Source of the DNA: Phytopythium helicoides
Lineage: Eukaryota > Oomycota > Peronosporomycetes > Pythiales > Pythiaceae
DNA length: 64,000 nucleotides
Assembly (NCBI GenBank): GCA_024867545.1
Contig: JANFNE010000053.1
Location: forward strand, 62,001-126,000
Direction: 5' to 3'
The position numbers and the translations under genes are program-made. The notes beneath the pieces were generated by a model. It did no database searches. It was given only the letters and a program-made list of their open reading frames with translations, and was not told the origin of the DNA. Within the stretch, counting starts at the first letter, position 1, and every line of letters starts with the position of its first letter. Of the stretch, positions 41,951 through 53,982 are shown in pieces.

Positions 41951-42640
41951 GGCGACAAGCGCCGAGACAGGCGGCTCCGTGGATGCCGAGTTTGGCGTAG
42001 AGGTGGTGCGCTCGTGGCGGAGCGCACCGGCACCACTGAACGACTGCGAGCAGAAATCCCTGTTGCCTGTGGTGTTGACGTTGACGCCGGTGTCGGTGTC
42101 GGCGGCGCACTCGAATTGGTGCGACCAGGTATCGTCACCGCACCGTCCCACTCAACCGGTTTCGATACCGCGAGGAGGAAGATCGAGCATCGCCTCCAGT
42201 GGTCAGTGACATGGCTGACTCGAGCGTATCCACGAAACGACCGAGGCGTGCACTTGAGCTTCAACTTGAAGCTCTCGCTTGGAACAGGCGACGGAAGCTG
42301 CAGCTTTGTTTGGTGTTTGGCGATCCTCGAGAAGCCGGAAGCTGGCAGCTTGGGGTGCGAAGCGTGAGAAGTCTGAAGCCTGACGTCTGAAGTCTGAAGC
42401 CTGAAGCTTGGAGTCGACCGCCAGTTGCACGACCAGCGCTCTCGTCTTCTCTTCGTCTCGCCTGCGCCTCAGCCGTCGAATCTGAAAGTGGTGTGTTGCC
42501 TCGGTCGCCTAAAGCTTTGAGAGCGACCGCCTTTCTCGTTGTCTTAGTGTTTGAGTACCGGCACGTTTCCTTTCCCTGCTAGTCGAGAAGGTACATCCGC
42601 TTGCGGCAACTCGGCATCGGCAACTTTCCTTGCCGAACTG

Positions 42641-43045
42641 TCAGTCAGTCACACGAAGTTGGCGTTGAGAACACAGTAAGTAAAGTTGTAAACGAGCTGC
42701 GATGAAGTCGATTCTCATGGTAGCAAATGACAATCGTCGAGCAGAAAGCTGCATTTTCACCGTCAACTTGGCTTCGGACTGCTCGTCACGGTTTTTGAGC
42801 TCATCGAGGTAGCTTCTTGCATTATCGTCGCTTACTGTGACTCCCAGAGCTTGCACGAGGAGAAAAAGCCATCATGACCACACATGCTCCCTCTCCAGCT
42901 TTTCCCCCACCACGCCACAACCTCTTCACGTGGTCCACCTGCACTATCGCATTCCGCTCCCCCCACCATTTCCATATTGCCCTTTCCTGGGGAAAGAACG
43001 CCTCCCATACAAATCCCCATATCCTCGCCCCCCCCCCTCGGCAAC
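42641..43045. other. Spacer upstream of the PH-TKL kinase
   Basis: The duplicated sequence ends near 42640. The rest is C-rich toward the kinase start (a run of C at 43028-43037). No gene is supported. Confidence 0.5.
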
Positions 43046-45330
43046 ATGCGGCGGCCCGCGGCCTCCGCCAGCGCCGGCAGCGACGGCGACGTGTCCTCCG
43101 GCTCAAGCGCGTCGGCGTCGGCGTCTCCTGCCGCTCGGCGCTGGCCGGCGGCCCGCGAGCGCGCTCGTCCGCGTTTCCAGAGCGACGCGGCGGTCGTCGG
43201 CGGCCTGTCGGCGCCTCGCAAGGTTTCGAGCGTGAGCGCGGGCGAATCCGTCAAGAGCGAGCGCCGCAGCGTGCGCGACCCGGAGGAAGGCGTGTACGAG
43301 TACCTGGAGGAGGTGTCGGCGCGCGCGGATGGCGTGGTGCGGCGGCCGCTCAAGCTCTCGGGGTGGCTGTGGCGCCGCGAGGGGCTCTTCCGGCGCTTCC
43401 GCCGGCCGCTTCTGCGTCTTCAAGCCCGAGAGCTCGGCGCTGTTTGTGTTCGCGGGGGACGACACGGTGAACGGCCGCTTGCTGCGCCGAGTGGTCGTCA
43501 CCAACGTGCGCCTGACGAGCAGGGCAGATAGAGCGCTGCACGTGCAGGGGTACGCTGAGAACCGAGAGCTGCACAAGAAGCAGTCGGACTCGATGGCCCA
43601 GCGCGCGTCCGGAAGAGCGCGCGCGCTGCCCGGAGACCGACAGAGATTCTTCCTGCCAGAGGACGAGTTTTTCAAGGCCGTCACGGGAAAGTCGCTCACC
43701 GTGTGGACGCACTGCTTTAAGCACCACATGAAGAGCTACCGCCTCCGCAAGCAGCACCGGCGGATGTCGGACCTCGGAGACGACGCGCGGGGGCAACAAG
43801 AGGACGAAGACGATCTGGACGAGGAGGATGGAGATGAGGTGGACCCCGACTTTTTCTATGAAGAGGTGGATGCGGCGCCACGTCGCCACTCGCTGCCAGC
43901 CGCGCCAATCGGTATGCGGCCAGAACGCGCTGCTCAGCAAAGCGCTGAGGCATCGGCAGCGTCAAGAATTAGCAAGCAACAATCGGATTCCCAGGAGTTG
44001 CGGCGAAGGCCTCGCCCCGAGGATTCAACACAGCTCGAGTACGATCAGGACCGCTCCATCTACATCACCAAGCTGCACCGTGGGTCTTTTGGAGAAGATC
44101 ATAGGGCTTCTCCTACGAGAGACCAGCAGCAGGAGGCGTCAGATCATCTGCCGCCTGATTTGGAGCGACCGAATACACTCGAAACCAGCCAGAGCAACGC
44201 GTTTACTGCGACGCCATCTGAAATGGCGAGCAGCAGCGCAACATTGTCGTCGTTGATGCATTCAACACAGTCTATTTGGGCAGACGACGAACTGCTGGAG
44301 CACCGAGTGGACTTCGACGCGATATCGAAGATAAAGCCGTTGGCTACTGGCGCCTATGGCGAAGTGTGGCTCGCACAGTATCGAAACCGCGAGGTCGTCA
44401 TCAAGTACATCAAAGAAACTCCATCAGATGCTACGAAAGGCCCGTCAGGCAATCAGCGTTTCATTGAAGAAATCAAGATTCACGCTCGCCTTGAACACAA
44501 GCGCATTGTGAGCTTCCGAGGAGTTGCATGGACGAAGGAGCGTGATGTGCGACTCGTGATGGAGTACTTGCCCAAAGGCGATTTACGAGCCTTTCTCGAT
44601 CAGATGAAGCAAGTGCGCAACAACAAGTTTACAAGCATCTGGACCTGGACAAAGTACCAGTGGCGCATTGCAATTGATATTATCGAAGGTCTCGTCTACC
44701 TTCATTCGCTTAGCCCAGCGCTCGTACATTCCGACATTAAGTCAGGGAATATCCTTTTGCGAGAGGACCTTGGCGCTAAGATCGGTGACTTTGGGTTGTC
44801 ACGGTATATTGAGACTCCCTATTTATCCGTCATGGAAGGCGGTGAGAACGACAGCGCAATCGGCAATATGAACGATGGCCAACGCAATAGCGATGGCGAC
44901 AACAGCAGCTGCGGTGGCAGCGGGTGGTATGGTCGAGCGAAGGGAACAGGCAGATGGATGGCGCCAGAAGTTCTCACAAGGTGGGCAGGACTCTTCGATG
45001 GCAATTGATGTGTACGCATTTGGTGTCGTTTTATCTGAGATCGACACATGCGAGATCCCATTCCGAGACCGCAGCTTGGCACGCAGCAATAGTAATGTCA
45101 TCATGAGTGAAGATGTGCTTGTCCACCACATTGTCTCTGAAGGCTGGAAGCCAACGTTCCGCGTCACCTGCCCCGATGCCATCAAGCAGCTCGCTACAGA
45201 ATGTTTGGCACGTGATCCTCGCGATCGCCCAACGTCGTTAGAAGTTGCCCACCGACTGAGAAAGGCTGCGAGCCAACGCGAGCGCCCCGATGTCATCGCT
45301 GCACAGGCTGCGTCGCTGCGTATACACTGA
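43046..45330 (+). CDS. PH-like domain plus TKL protein kinase, two frameshifts
   Basis: An ATG at 43046 starts a Ser/Ala-rich N-terminus, then a PH-like domain (PLKLSGWLWRREGLFRRF ... FCVFKPESSALFVF ... TVWTHCFKHHMKSY). One base too many near 43401-43408 splits it. A long acidic linker follows. The kinase domain has the Gly loop TGAYGEVW, VVIKYI (Lys), DIKSGNILL, DFG (IGDFGLSRY) and WMAPEVL. A second shift near 44972-44980 breaks the frame just after APE; the rest (MAIDVYAFGVVLSEI ... LARDPRDRPT) is intact to 45330. The catalytic loop reads HSDIKSGN, with Ser in place of the Arg of HRD. The sequence is TKL-like (Ser/Thr kinase). The PH-like part suggests recruitment to membranes by phosphoinositides. 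Confidence 0.8.
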
Positions 45331-45921
45331 AGTTATTGTCGCCGATGTGAATTGCAATGCAAGCAAAGGTTTTATTGCGAGAAGACATGCTTTCGTGATA
45401 TGCAACCCGTGGCAATATCGATATGCCTATAGGATGCTCTTCAAGAAGTGAATGTTCACATCAGTGGAGTTGCTCGTTCCTCGGAAGAAAGCTTCTACTC
45501 TCAACCTCAATAGGAAATATGTCCACGTCTTGCTCAAAAGATCGGCCAAATTATTCGTGAGCTTCAAGTGAAGAGAGTTTGCGACGTTTGGCGAATACAA
45601 GGGCAAGAAAGCGGTATTAGTTTTGGATATAATTTGGTCAGTCGGATTTCCGATTCAAAATGGCTTCTTGAGGCAGACTTCCATCGTCCGAGAAAACCAA
45701 AGTCTTCACGAGCCACAACCATGACGGTGCAGATCTCAAGTCGGGTGTGAAGTGATCCCTGCAAGGATCTCCATCAATCAATTCTTACAAAACGCTTTGT
45801 ACGGAATGACGACTTTCGCGACAACGCATTCCAAAAGCTTGACGCCTCTCTGCCAAATCATTCGACTGCCGCACCGCAGCACCAGAGAAAAATACTGATA
45901 TTATAATATAGCGAGGAGCTG
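45331..45921. other. Spacer, convergent 3' ends
   Basis: No gene is supported between the kinase and the minus-strand surface protein. It contains an AT-rich stretch near 45896-45910 that could be 3' end signal sequence. Confidence 0.45.
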
Positions 45922-48480
45922 TTATAGAACAATTTTAGAAAAGTCGAGCTTCACTGGTGCCTTGCGCACACAGCGAACAACCGAGATCGCGATCATCACG
46001 CCAAGAATGGCAGCAAGAGCGATGCCTGCAGCCTCTACAATCGTGTACTTGGCAGGTGTGCGCGCCAGAGATATGTCCACGGCCACGAGCGAATCCGATG
46101 CCAGCACTGGGTCGTAAGCGAGAGTGCTTGAGAACTTACTGAACACCATCATCAATACGACGCCGACGTCGGGATCGAAGACAGGAGTGATGCTAATGCT
46201 CGCGCTTGTGCCATCCAAGTCTGCCAGAAGTGGAATGTCGAGGTATTGGTCGCTGTCAAAAGATAGGCGCATCAAGCCGTCCTCCGATGTGGTGCTGAAT
46301 TTGGTAGATCCGGGGACGTCCCCTACAATGCTACTCAGCGTTACGTTAAGCACGAGCGTGTCGGAGTCGGATGCAAACTGCCAGTTGGAGATATTGAAGG
46401 AGAACTTGAGAGCGCCTCGTGGGACCGAGAGTGTTTGGCCGCTATTGTTGGCAGCTCCAGGCGCAAGGTATTGGTCGACCTGCACGGAAAAAGTCGGATA
46501 CAAACTCGCCAACGATGAATCGTACGGTATCGGCGGTCGTACACGGCTCTGGGGAACAAGTGCTGTGAAAGACATGGTCCAGATCTCAGCACCAGTTGAC
46601 GAGTAAGTGTGTTGCGGCTCGGAGAAGACGAACGCTGCGGCGTCGACGAATCTGTTGAGTCGTTCTCCTTCGGTGGACGCAAGTCCGGAGAACTCGAGTT
46701 TAACTACACTTGTGGAGCACGAAGTGTCGAAGCAGAGTCCGAATTGTCCGTGAGGCAGTGCTAGTAGCTTAGTTGGTACTGGTTTACCGTCCTTGGTGGA
46801 GTTGGTTGGGCCTTTTGTGTCTCCCATTGCGATTTCGGACGCTGTTGACGATGACGACGTCGAAGAAGAGGTGCTACCGTACTGAATGTTGTTCGACCCG
46901 ATGAAGAACTCGTAGCTGAAGCCGGTGGTTATTGCTGGCATTTGAATCACGAGCTGAATCATTCCACTGTTGCTACCAGAGCTGTATCCAAATGCGAGTG
47001 GTGTAACCATTGTTTCGTACCCGTTTACCTATGCCAAAAGTTGGGAATTTGAGGTACATGTCACTGATGTTGACAGTAGCTGAGTACATGCCACTGCTTG
47101 ATGTCGTTGCATTGGTGACAACATTGCCATCTTGCATGACAAAGAGGAGGAACGATAGACTAACATAACCCTTCGAAAGAGTCGATCCAGTGGGTGTGTG
47201 TCCAATGATGCCAACGCGTAAAGCGCCAGCAGGTGCCGTGATTGTCTCGCTCATCACACTGGTGCTAGTTTCTTCCTCCAGCATTGCAACAGCCAAACTC
47301 GTTGTGATTATGCTGGTGTCTGAAGGGCCGTAAAGAAGAATACTCGAGTTCTTGCTCGCCTTAATGCCACCCGAAGTTTCATTGATTTCTAAAATGAGCG
47401 GGTTGATCTCCACGTTGTTGTACTCAAAGCTTGGGGCAAAAGGCAAACTGTCCACTTGGGTGAAGTCTGCAGTAACATTTGAGTACCGAAGGGCTGTACT
47501 GTTGAAGGAAGCCCCGATCCCGAATCGGTCGACTGCGAGACTGAGAACTCCAATGTCTGTACTGCAGTTTGCTGCTGCACAGTACTCAAACCCTCCGGAG
47601 AAAAGGTTGAGCACCGAGGAAGGCGAGGAAGCTGACGATGTAGAAGCGTCTGAACTGCCGGAACTGCTAGAACTGGAATCACTCGAGCTACTGCTGCTGG
47701 TATCAAACGATGATACAAACCACATTGCGTAGCTGTACTGATCAGCGTGCTGTTGGGAAATGCAAGTATCAACTCGGTGTTTGAACCTCCAGAATAACTG
47801 ATTCCAACTGTGGCGTTGGTTCCATCTTCCAAGATGCAGTTGTATGGGAAATCGAAGTAAATCCCGTTGCCAAAGGAGAATCGCCTAAAGTCATCATTGA
47901 CATCGTAAGATACGTCCACGCCGTCATCTGCCACTCCGCCAATCACAGAATCAATTCCGAGGGTGAAGTTTAGGGTACTGTTGGACAAGTAGAGATCCCA
48001 GCCGTCAAACTCGTATGTGACGATCATGTCGCCGACACCGAGCGCAACTGGCAGCACGTAGCCTGTACCTCCTGCTAGTGTACTTACGACACCCGTAGAA
48101 ACCCGAGTTACGTTCATTTTGAGGACCGGATCACCGTTCGTGGCAGGGGTCGCGTACGCACTGCCTCCGTTCGGCAGAACCACTTCTGCTGCTCGTGTTT
48201 GGCAGGTGCCAACGTCGCCACAATCAGCGCTTGTTGTTGCGATAAACGCATATGCTGGATCTGATGGGCCGAAATCGAAAGCGTAGCTCCCAATAGTATC
48301 GGTATCAGACTCAATGAGTGAGATCAATGTGACGTCAGTGTAGTAAGATCCGCAGTGTGAACTGAGGAGGCAGATTTGGAGCTGGCCATTGTAATCGATG
48401 CTTGACCAGCTAACGCCAACAGCTGGTGGGAGGAGGAGAGCAGTGAGCACTGCCACAAATGTGTGCAGCCTCCACTCCAT
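45922..48480 (-). CDS. Putative surface protein X1 (signal peptide, C-terminal TM), two frameshifts
   Basis: An ATG at 48480 begins with a signal peptide (LHTFVAVLTALLLPPAVG). A large, Thr/Ser/Asn-rich extracellular part with many N-glycosylation sites follows, containing a repeated-looking motif around GGFEYCAAANCS. Near the C-terminus lies one transmembrane helix (VEAAGIALAAILGVMIAISVV) and a short basic tail (RCVRKAPVKLDF). The total is ~850 residues. Compared with X2, one C is missing near 47728 (just before YSYAMWF) and one G is extra near 47033 (FGIG/NGYET). Two motif pairs (SWSSI...YNGQLQICLL; CSTSVVKLEFSGL) suggest beta-sandwich domains. No family is recognised; type I membrane topology is inferred. 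Confidence 0.65.
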
Positions 48481-48755
48481 GCCAAGGACTTGAGCTGTTC
48501 AATTGTGCTTGCTTGGACTGGAAACTGAAGTGAGTGTTTCCTGATTGCAATCTGGGTTGATACAGCAATGCGATCGAATAGCTCGCCCATGCTATATTTC
48601 AAGAATACAGCTTTCCGGAAGATACGTCTGAGGCGGCCCTTATGACACCGCCAGGTTTAGATATCACCACCAATCCAGGGATTGGTCCCTTCTTGATCTG
48701 AGAAGATCTTGAAAGCAAAGATGCATCTATTTTATGCAAAGTTTTTCGTGGAGCG

Positions 48756-51301
48756 TTACAGCACAATTTTAGAAAAGTCGAGCTTCACTGGTGCCTTGCG
48801 CACACAGCGAACAACCGAGATCGCGATCATCACGCCAAGAATGGCAGCAAGAGCGATGCCTGCAGCCTCCACAATCGTGTACTTGGCAGGTGTGCGCGCC
48901 AGAGATACGTCCACGGCCACGAGCGAATCCGATGCCAGCACTGGGTCGTAAGCGAGAGTGCTTGAGAACTTGCTGAACACCATCATCAATACGACGCCGA
49001 CGTCGGCCTCGAAGACAGGAGTGATGCTAATGCTCGCGCTTGTGCCATCCAAGTCTGCCAGAAGCGGGATGTCGAGGTATTGGTCGCTGTCAAAGGATAG
49101 GCGCATCAAGCCGTCCTCCGATGTAGTGCTGAATTTGGTAGATCCGGGGACGTCCCCAACAATACTACTCAGCGTTACGTTGAGCACAAGAGTGTCGGAG
49201 TCGGATGCAAACTGCCAGTTGGAGATATTGAAGGAGAACTTGAGAGCGCCTCGTGGTACCGAGAGTGTTTGGCCGCTGTTGTTGGCAGCTCCAGGCGCAA
49301 GGTATTGGTCGACCCGCACGGAAAAAGTCGGATACAAACTCGCCAGCGATGAATCGTACGGTATCGGTGGTCGCACACGGCTCTGGGGAACAAGTGCTGT
49401 GAAGGACATGGACCAGATCTCAGCACCAGTCGACGAGTAAGTGTGTTGCGGTTCGGAGAAGACGAACGCTGCGGCGTCGACGAATCTGTTGAGTCGTTCT
49501 CCTTCGGTGGATGCAAGTCCGGAGAACTCGAGTTTGACTACACTTGTGGAGCACGAAGTGTCGAAGCAGAGTCCGAATTGTCCGTGAGGCAGTGCTAGTA
49601 GCTTAGTTGGTACTGGTTTACCGTCCTTGGTGGAGTTGGTTGGGCCTTTTGTGTCTCCCATTGCGATTTCGGACGCTGTTGACGATGACGACGTCGAAGA
49701 AGAGGAGCTGCCGTACTGAATGTTGTTCGACCCGATGAAGAACTCGTAGCTGAAGCCGGTGGTTATTGCTGGCATTTGAATCACGAGCTGAATCATTCCA
49801 GTGTTGCTACCAGAGCTGTAGCCAAATGCGAGTGGTGTAACCATTGTTTCGTAGCCATTTACTGTGCCAAAAGTCGGGAATTTGAAGTACATGTCACTGA
49901 TGTTGACTGTAGCTGAGTACATGCCACTGCTTGATGTCGTTACGTTGGTGACAACATTGCCATTTTGCATGACAAAGAGGAGGAATGACAAACCGACAGA
50001 CCCCTCAGAAAGAGAAGACCCAGGTGGGGTAAATCCTGTGATGCCAACGCGTAAAGCGCCGGCAGGGGCCATGATCGTATCCCCAAAGACAGTAATGTTG
50101 GACTCCTCCTTCAGCATGGCTACTGCCAAGTTCACTCCAATGTGGCTCGAATTTGAAGTCCCAAACAAGAGTGCACTTGTATTCTTGCTTGTCTTGACGT
50201 CTCCTTTACTGTTGATTTCTAGAATGAGTGGATTGGTCTCCCTACCGTAGTACTCGAAGCTTGGGGCAAAAGGCAAATTGTCTGATTTCGTGAAGTCTGC
50301 TGCAACACTTGTAAACAAGAGCTCTGTTCGGTTGAGAATCGGACCAGTGCCGATTCGATCAAGTGCAACGCTCAATACTCCGTCATCGATGCTGCAGTTC
50401 GCTGCTGCACAATATTCAAAGCCACCGGAGATGAGGTTGAGCACTGAGGTTGGATTCGGTCTCGAAATTGTCTCAACAGCACCACTACTACTGGCGGAGC
50501 TGCTGCCACTACTGATTGCTACCAAACGACGGCATAAACCACACAGCATAGCTGTACTGGATCGACGAGCTGTTGGGAATGCAAGCATCACCAGTGTTTG
50601 AACCTCCAGAATAACTTATTCCAACAGTGCCGTTGGTTCCGTCTTCAAGGATACACTTGAGTGGGACGTCAAAGTAAACGCCGTTGCCCATGTACAGTCG
50701 CTTGAAGTCGCCTATTGACATCGTAAATGAGATCCAAGCCGTCGTCTAGAGTACCACCAATCAAGGACTCAATTCCGAGAGTCAATCGAAGTGTGCTACC
50801 AGAGGTGTCGAGATTCCAGCCATCAAGTTCGTACGTGACGATCATATCGCCAACACCAATCGCAAGTGGTAGCGCATAATCTGTACCTCCTGCAAGTGTA
50901 CTTACAACCCCAGTGACAACCTGGGAGACATTGATTCGAAAAACCGGATCGCCGTTCACTGGAGGAGTAACATACGCGACGCCCCCGCTTGGCAGCACCA
51001 CGTCTGCTGCTCGAGTTTGGCAGGTGCCGGAGTCATCACAAGCGGTAGTCGTAGCTGCACCAAATGCAAGCTTCGGCACCGAAGGGTTGAAGAAAAAGTT
51101 GTAGCTGCCAGGAGAACCAGTGCTGTTATATTCGTCGAGCGTAATCAAGGTGACATTCGTATAGTATGAGCTGCAATCTGATTCAAGAAGGCAGATCTCG
51201 ACTTGGCCATTGTCATGGATGCTTGACCAGCTGCCACCGACACAGGTTGGAAACAGCAATGCTGTAAGCACCGGTATGGAAGCGAGAAGCCTCCGTGCCA
51301 T
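48756..51301 (-). CDS. Putative surface protein X2, tandem paralogue of X1, two frameshifts
   Basis: An ATG at 51301 begins with a signal peptide (LLASIPVLTALLFPTCVGG) and then SWSSIHDNGQVEICLL, as in X1. The frame breaks near 50712 (an extra A compared with X1) and near 50515, then runs uninterrupted for ~590 residues to the same TM helix and basic tail. The C-terminal two-thirds of X1 and X2 are almost identical, while the N-terminal thirds are clearly diverged; recent gene conversion or selection on the exposed N-terminal part would explain this. A Ser-rich linker separates the parts in both. Same orientation, 275 bases apart. Confidence 0.65.
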
Positions 51302-51809
51302 GATGGAGAAACTTGGTGCCGCTTGCTGGAGGGGGAAAACGCGAAATGGAAGAATGGAGAGGGTGGAGTATCTAGATAGTACTGGAACTGCTAAATTTGC
51401 CGATCACCTCCAGTTCCGAGATAGATGGGAGTATCTCCTGAGTTTAGATCTTATGAATGACATGGCCAAGTTTAGCGGAGCGTAGCTATTGGGCCTCAGA
51501 TCCTATTACAAGTCGCATACAAACGCATACAAACCCAATGCAAAGATGTCCAAGTGCTTTGCCAACTCTTTTGGCTCAGCCTCACGGTGCCCCACACCCA
51601 ACAAAAACTTTGTGTGAAGATCCGGAGCAAACAAGGGCGGTTTTGTTTGTTTTGCCTGCTAATCAACGACTGATCATGCCGCTGGAATGCTGGTAGAATT
51701 ACCAGCATTCCTTTCTAGCTTCAACATTGGCAGACAGAATGACCAATTGCTCGTTTCATCGCTCACTTTTCCATTTCCTGCCTTCGTGCAACGACTTGCC
51801 CACCACAAG
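51302..51809. other. Divergent spacer X2 / GIN-domain gene
   Basis: No gene is supported. The region must contain the promoters of both genes. A short inverted repeat around TGCTGGTAGAATTACCAGCA (51687-51706) could form a hairpin. Confidence 0.5.
51687..51706. repeat. Near-perfect palindrome TGCTGGTAGAATTACCAGCA
   Basis: Two 9-10-base arms (TGCTGGTA / TACCAGCA) flank a GAAT centre, about 100 bases upstream of the GIN-domain gene start. It could be a protein-binding site or hairpin; no function is known. Confidence 0.5.
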
Positions 51810-53136
51810 ATGCAAGCACTCCACTTCTCTCGCCAGCTTACTGCTAGGCCCCGCTCTACGGTGCTGGCGTCGTCTGTTGGCGCAGCAACGCGCTCACTTT
51901 GGCACGACGTACGATCGTCTGGGATTCGTCAGGTGCGCCATCCGATCGCCACCAACCAGCGATTGGAGAAGACGTGGGGGCTCTCTGGTCACCAATCGAC
52001 CCGCAAGCTCAAGCTGTCCACGCCAGGGCTCACCTATGTCTCGATAGTCGACAACCTGGATCAGTTTGCGCGCGAGCATGGTGTAGAGAGTACTAGAGGC
52101 AAGCTGGAGGCTGTGGTGAGGGCAACAAGCGATTCCAGCGAGGTGCTCGAGCGCCTCCAAGTCCAGTCTCGGATTCCATACCGCACACTGCTCGAATTTG
52201 ACGCGACTCAAGCTCTGAGCAACAGTTTAGAGAGCGCGCATCTGCTGACAGAGATCGTGCTGCCGCGGTCATCTGCGCTGCAAAGACTCTCGTTCAGCGC
52301 GTCGGGGGACGTTGTGGTCGACGCCAGATCATTCGAAACTATTGATCGAGTGGCGATGAGCTCAGTCAAGATGTTAGCCACTGGGAATCGCCGCGTCTTC
52401 CTAGCCCCCGAGGCTGACGAGATCGCCCAAGTCGGACTCTCGTTCGGTAACCTCAGCTTAGCAACCGCTATGAACGCAAGCGTTCATTTGTCGGCACAGA
52501 GGATCTCGGCAAGAGATCACATCAAGATTGCAACCGCTGGTGGAAGCAGCGTGGCATTGGATGCAGAGTCATTTAGCACTGGGAGATTGAGTATCGCGGT
52601 TGCAGGAGGAGCAAGCGCGTCAGTTCAAGCTAGTCAAATGACTATGGGACGCCTTCGAAATGCAATCGCGGGTGGAGGTAACATCACGTTCGAGCTCAAA
52701 AGTCTCAAGGCAGCTGGTATTGCACACGAGCATTTTGGTGAGTGTGAATACCAAGACGTAGTCATTTGTGGTGGAGGGCGAGTATACTCTGGCGATCTCG
52801 TGACGCACGACACGAAGGGTTCAGATTGTGGGCCAAGGCGTTACAACAATCCAAGCATCTGAAGCGCTGACGTTGCATAGTGCGGGAGACTCACGGGTAC
52901 TGTACAAAGGTCCAGCCCCGCGCGTGATTCGGAAGCATGGGACTCCGGGGTCTGTGGAAGCTCTCGAAGAGAAGACGAAACCTACTTGTGACGAATCTCC
53001 TGTCGTTATTCCAACGAGAGAAAGCGCATTTGAGGAATCACACAGGATCATACTCGACTCGACAGGACCATGGCGTCTGCGAGGTCGATGGGCTTCATCG
53101 CACCGATTCCATCGATTTCGAATGTACCATCCTTAA
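51810..53136 (+). CDS. GIN-domain (DUF2807-like) protein with mitochondrial-type N-terminus, one frameshift
   Basis: From the ATG at 51810 the first ~45 residues are Arg/Ser-rich without acids (MQALHFSRQLTARPRS...), like a mitochondrial presequence. The body is built of short beta repeats with Ala/Gly-rich turns (KIATAGGSSVALDAESF; LSIAVAGGASASVQAS; NAIAGGGNITFELKSL) that resemble the right-handed beta-helix of bacterial GIN/DUF2807 'adhesin head' domains. The typical end, SAGDSRVLYKGPAPRVI...GTPGSV, lies in the next frame after an extra G near 52830-52832 (DC / GQGVTTI). The last ~60 residues to 53136 are low-confidence. The family is chiefly bacterial; its role in this cell is unknown. Confidence 0.6.
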
Positions 53137-53982
53137 ATGATACATTGGGCATCTTCATCATTTACTGGCTGATTGCTCTGCGAATAAGGTCCTCGGCAGG
53201 TATGAAAATCCATTCTGAGCCTACAAGAAGCAACACATGCACGATGACTTCAATTTCGCTTTGTTTTGGTGATATGAGGTAGCTTCCATTTGCACGCGTC
53301 CTGCCGAGTGTGGGAAGGAGCTATCATCATTCTGTGAGCCATTCCCTAGCATTCAAAGATCTTTGCACAATGATTTTATGCCGACCTCAAAGTTGGGCTG
53401 GAACAACTACTGTAGTAACGGCGGAAGTGTCAATCGTTCACGTGTTTATTGTGATGCTTTCACCTTGATACTGGTGCATTCGTTATAGTCGAAGCCCTCT
53501 TTAAAATCGTCGGTTGGTAGATCGTTACGCGAGATGGACTTACGTTAGATAAGATCATCTGAGCAACCCAATCCACACTATTTTAGATAGCTGACCCAGT
53601 CAATCAGAAGGGATCTCGCCAGTATGTTGAGACGCAGCCTTTATCTCTTCCTCTGCGACAGTTGGAAGATATTGCTCAGCGGGAGAATAACTTAGTTAAA
53701 AGGCACGCAATTGATATCATCAGACCTGAAGATGCGATTTGCTTGGGAGCTCTTGCTGGAAATTCACTTGAAGCAAGTTCGACCAGAGTCGAGATAAGGC
53801 ACCCTGGGTGAACCTCGATGATTACCGCTTAAAACTTCTGCAAGCCTTCGGAAGGTCCTCGCGAGAGCGAAGCCCAGCGGAATAAAGTTCATCCCCCTTG
53901 GTAACCCCTCCGTTCATTTGGAGTTTTACCCCCAGACTCGCAAGCCCGTTTGCAGTGGACCTCTATCCTCAAGGTCGAAGCC
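53137..53982. other. Spacer, no supported feature
   Basis: Only short frames occur, one with a hydrophobic run (GIFIIYWLIALRI, ~53150-53195) just after the GIN gene that might be a frameshifted C-terminal TM of that gene. Nothing else is supported. Confidence 0.4.

Larger units (their letters stand above)
39570..42640 (-). repeat. Inverted copy of the A-plus-relict module
   Basis: Read on the minus strand, 42640 down to 39570 follows the order of about 16830-19845: 5' flank with degenerate heptamers, A gene, hydrophobic tail, RING-like relict, then the junction CTGATGGCG. It is clearly more diverged than tandem units 1 and 2 are from each other, so the inversion is older than the last tandem duplication. 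Confidence 0.75.

Noticed and set aside
15248..42640. A transposon or LTR retroelement as cause of the island
   Set aside because: I found no transposase, reverse transcriptase, integrase, LTRs or terminal inverted repeats; only segmental direct and inverted copies.
15248..42640. Crinkler or RxLR effectors
   Set aside because: No signal peptide, LFLAK or RxLR-dEER motif is visible at the N-termini of A, B or C proteins.
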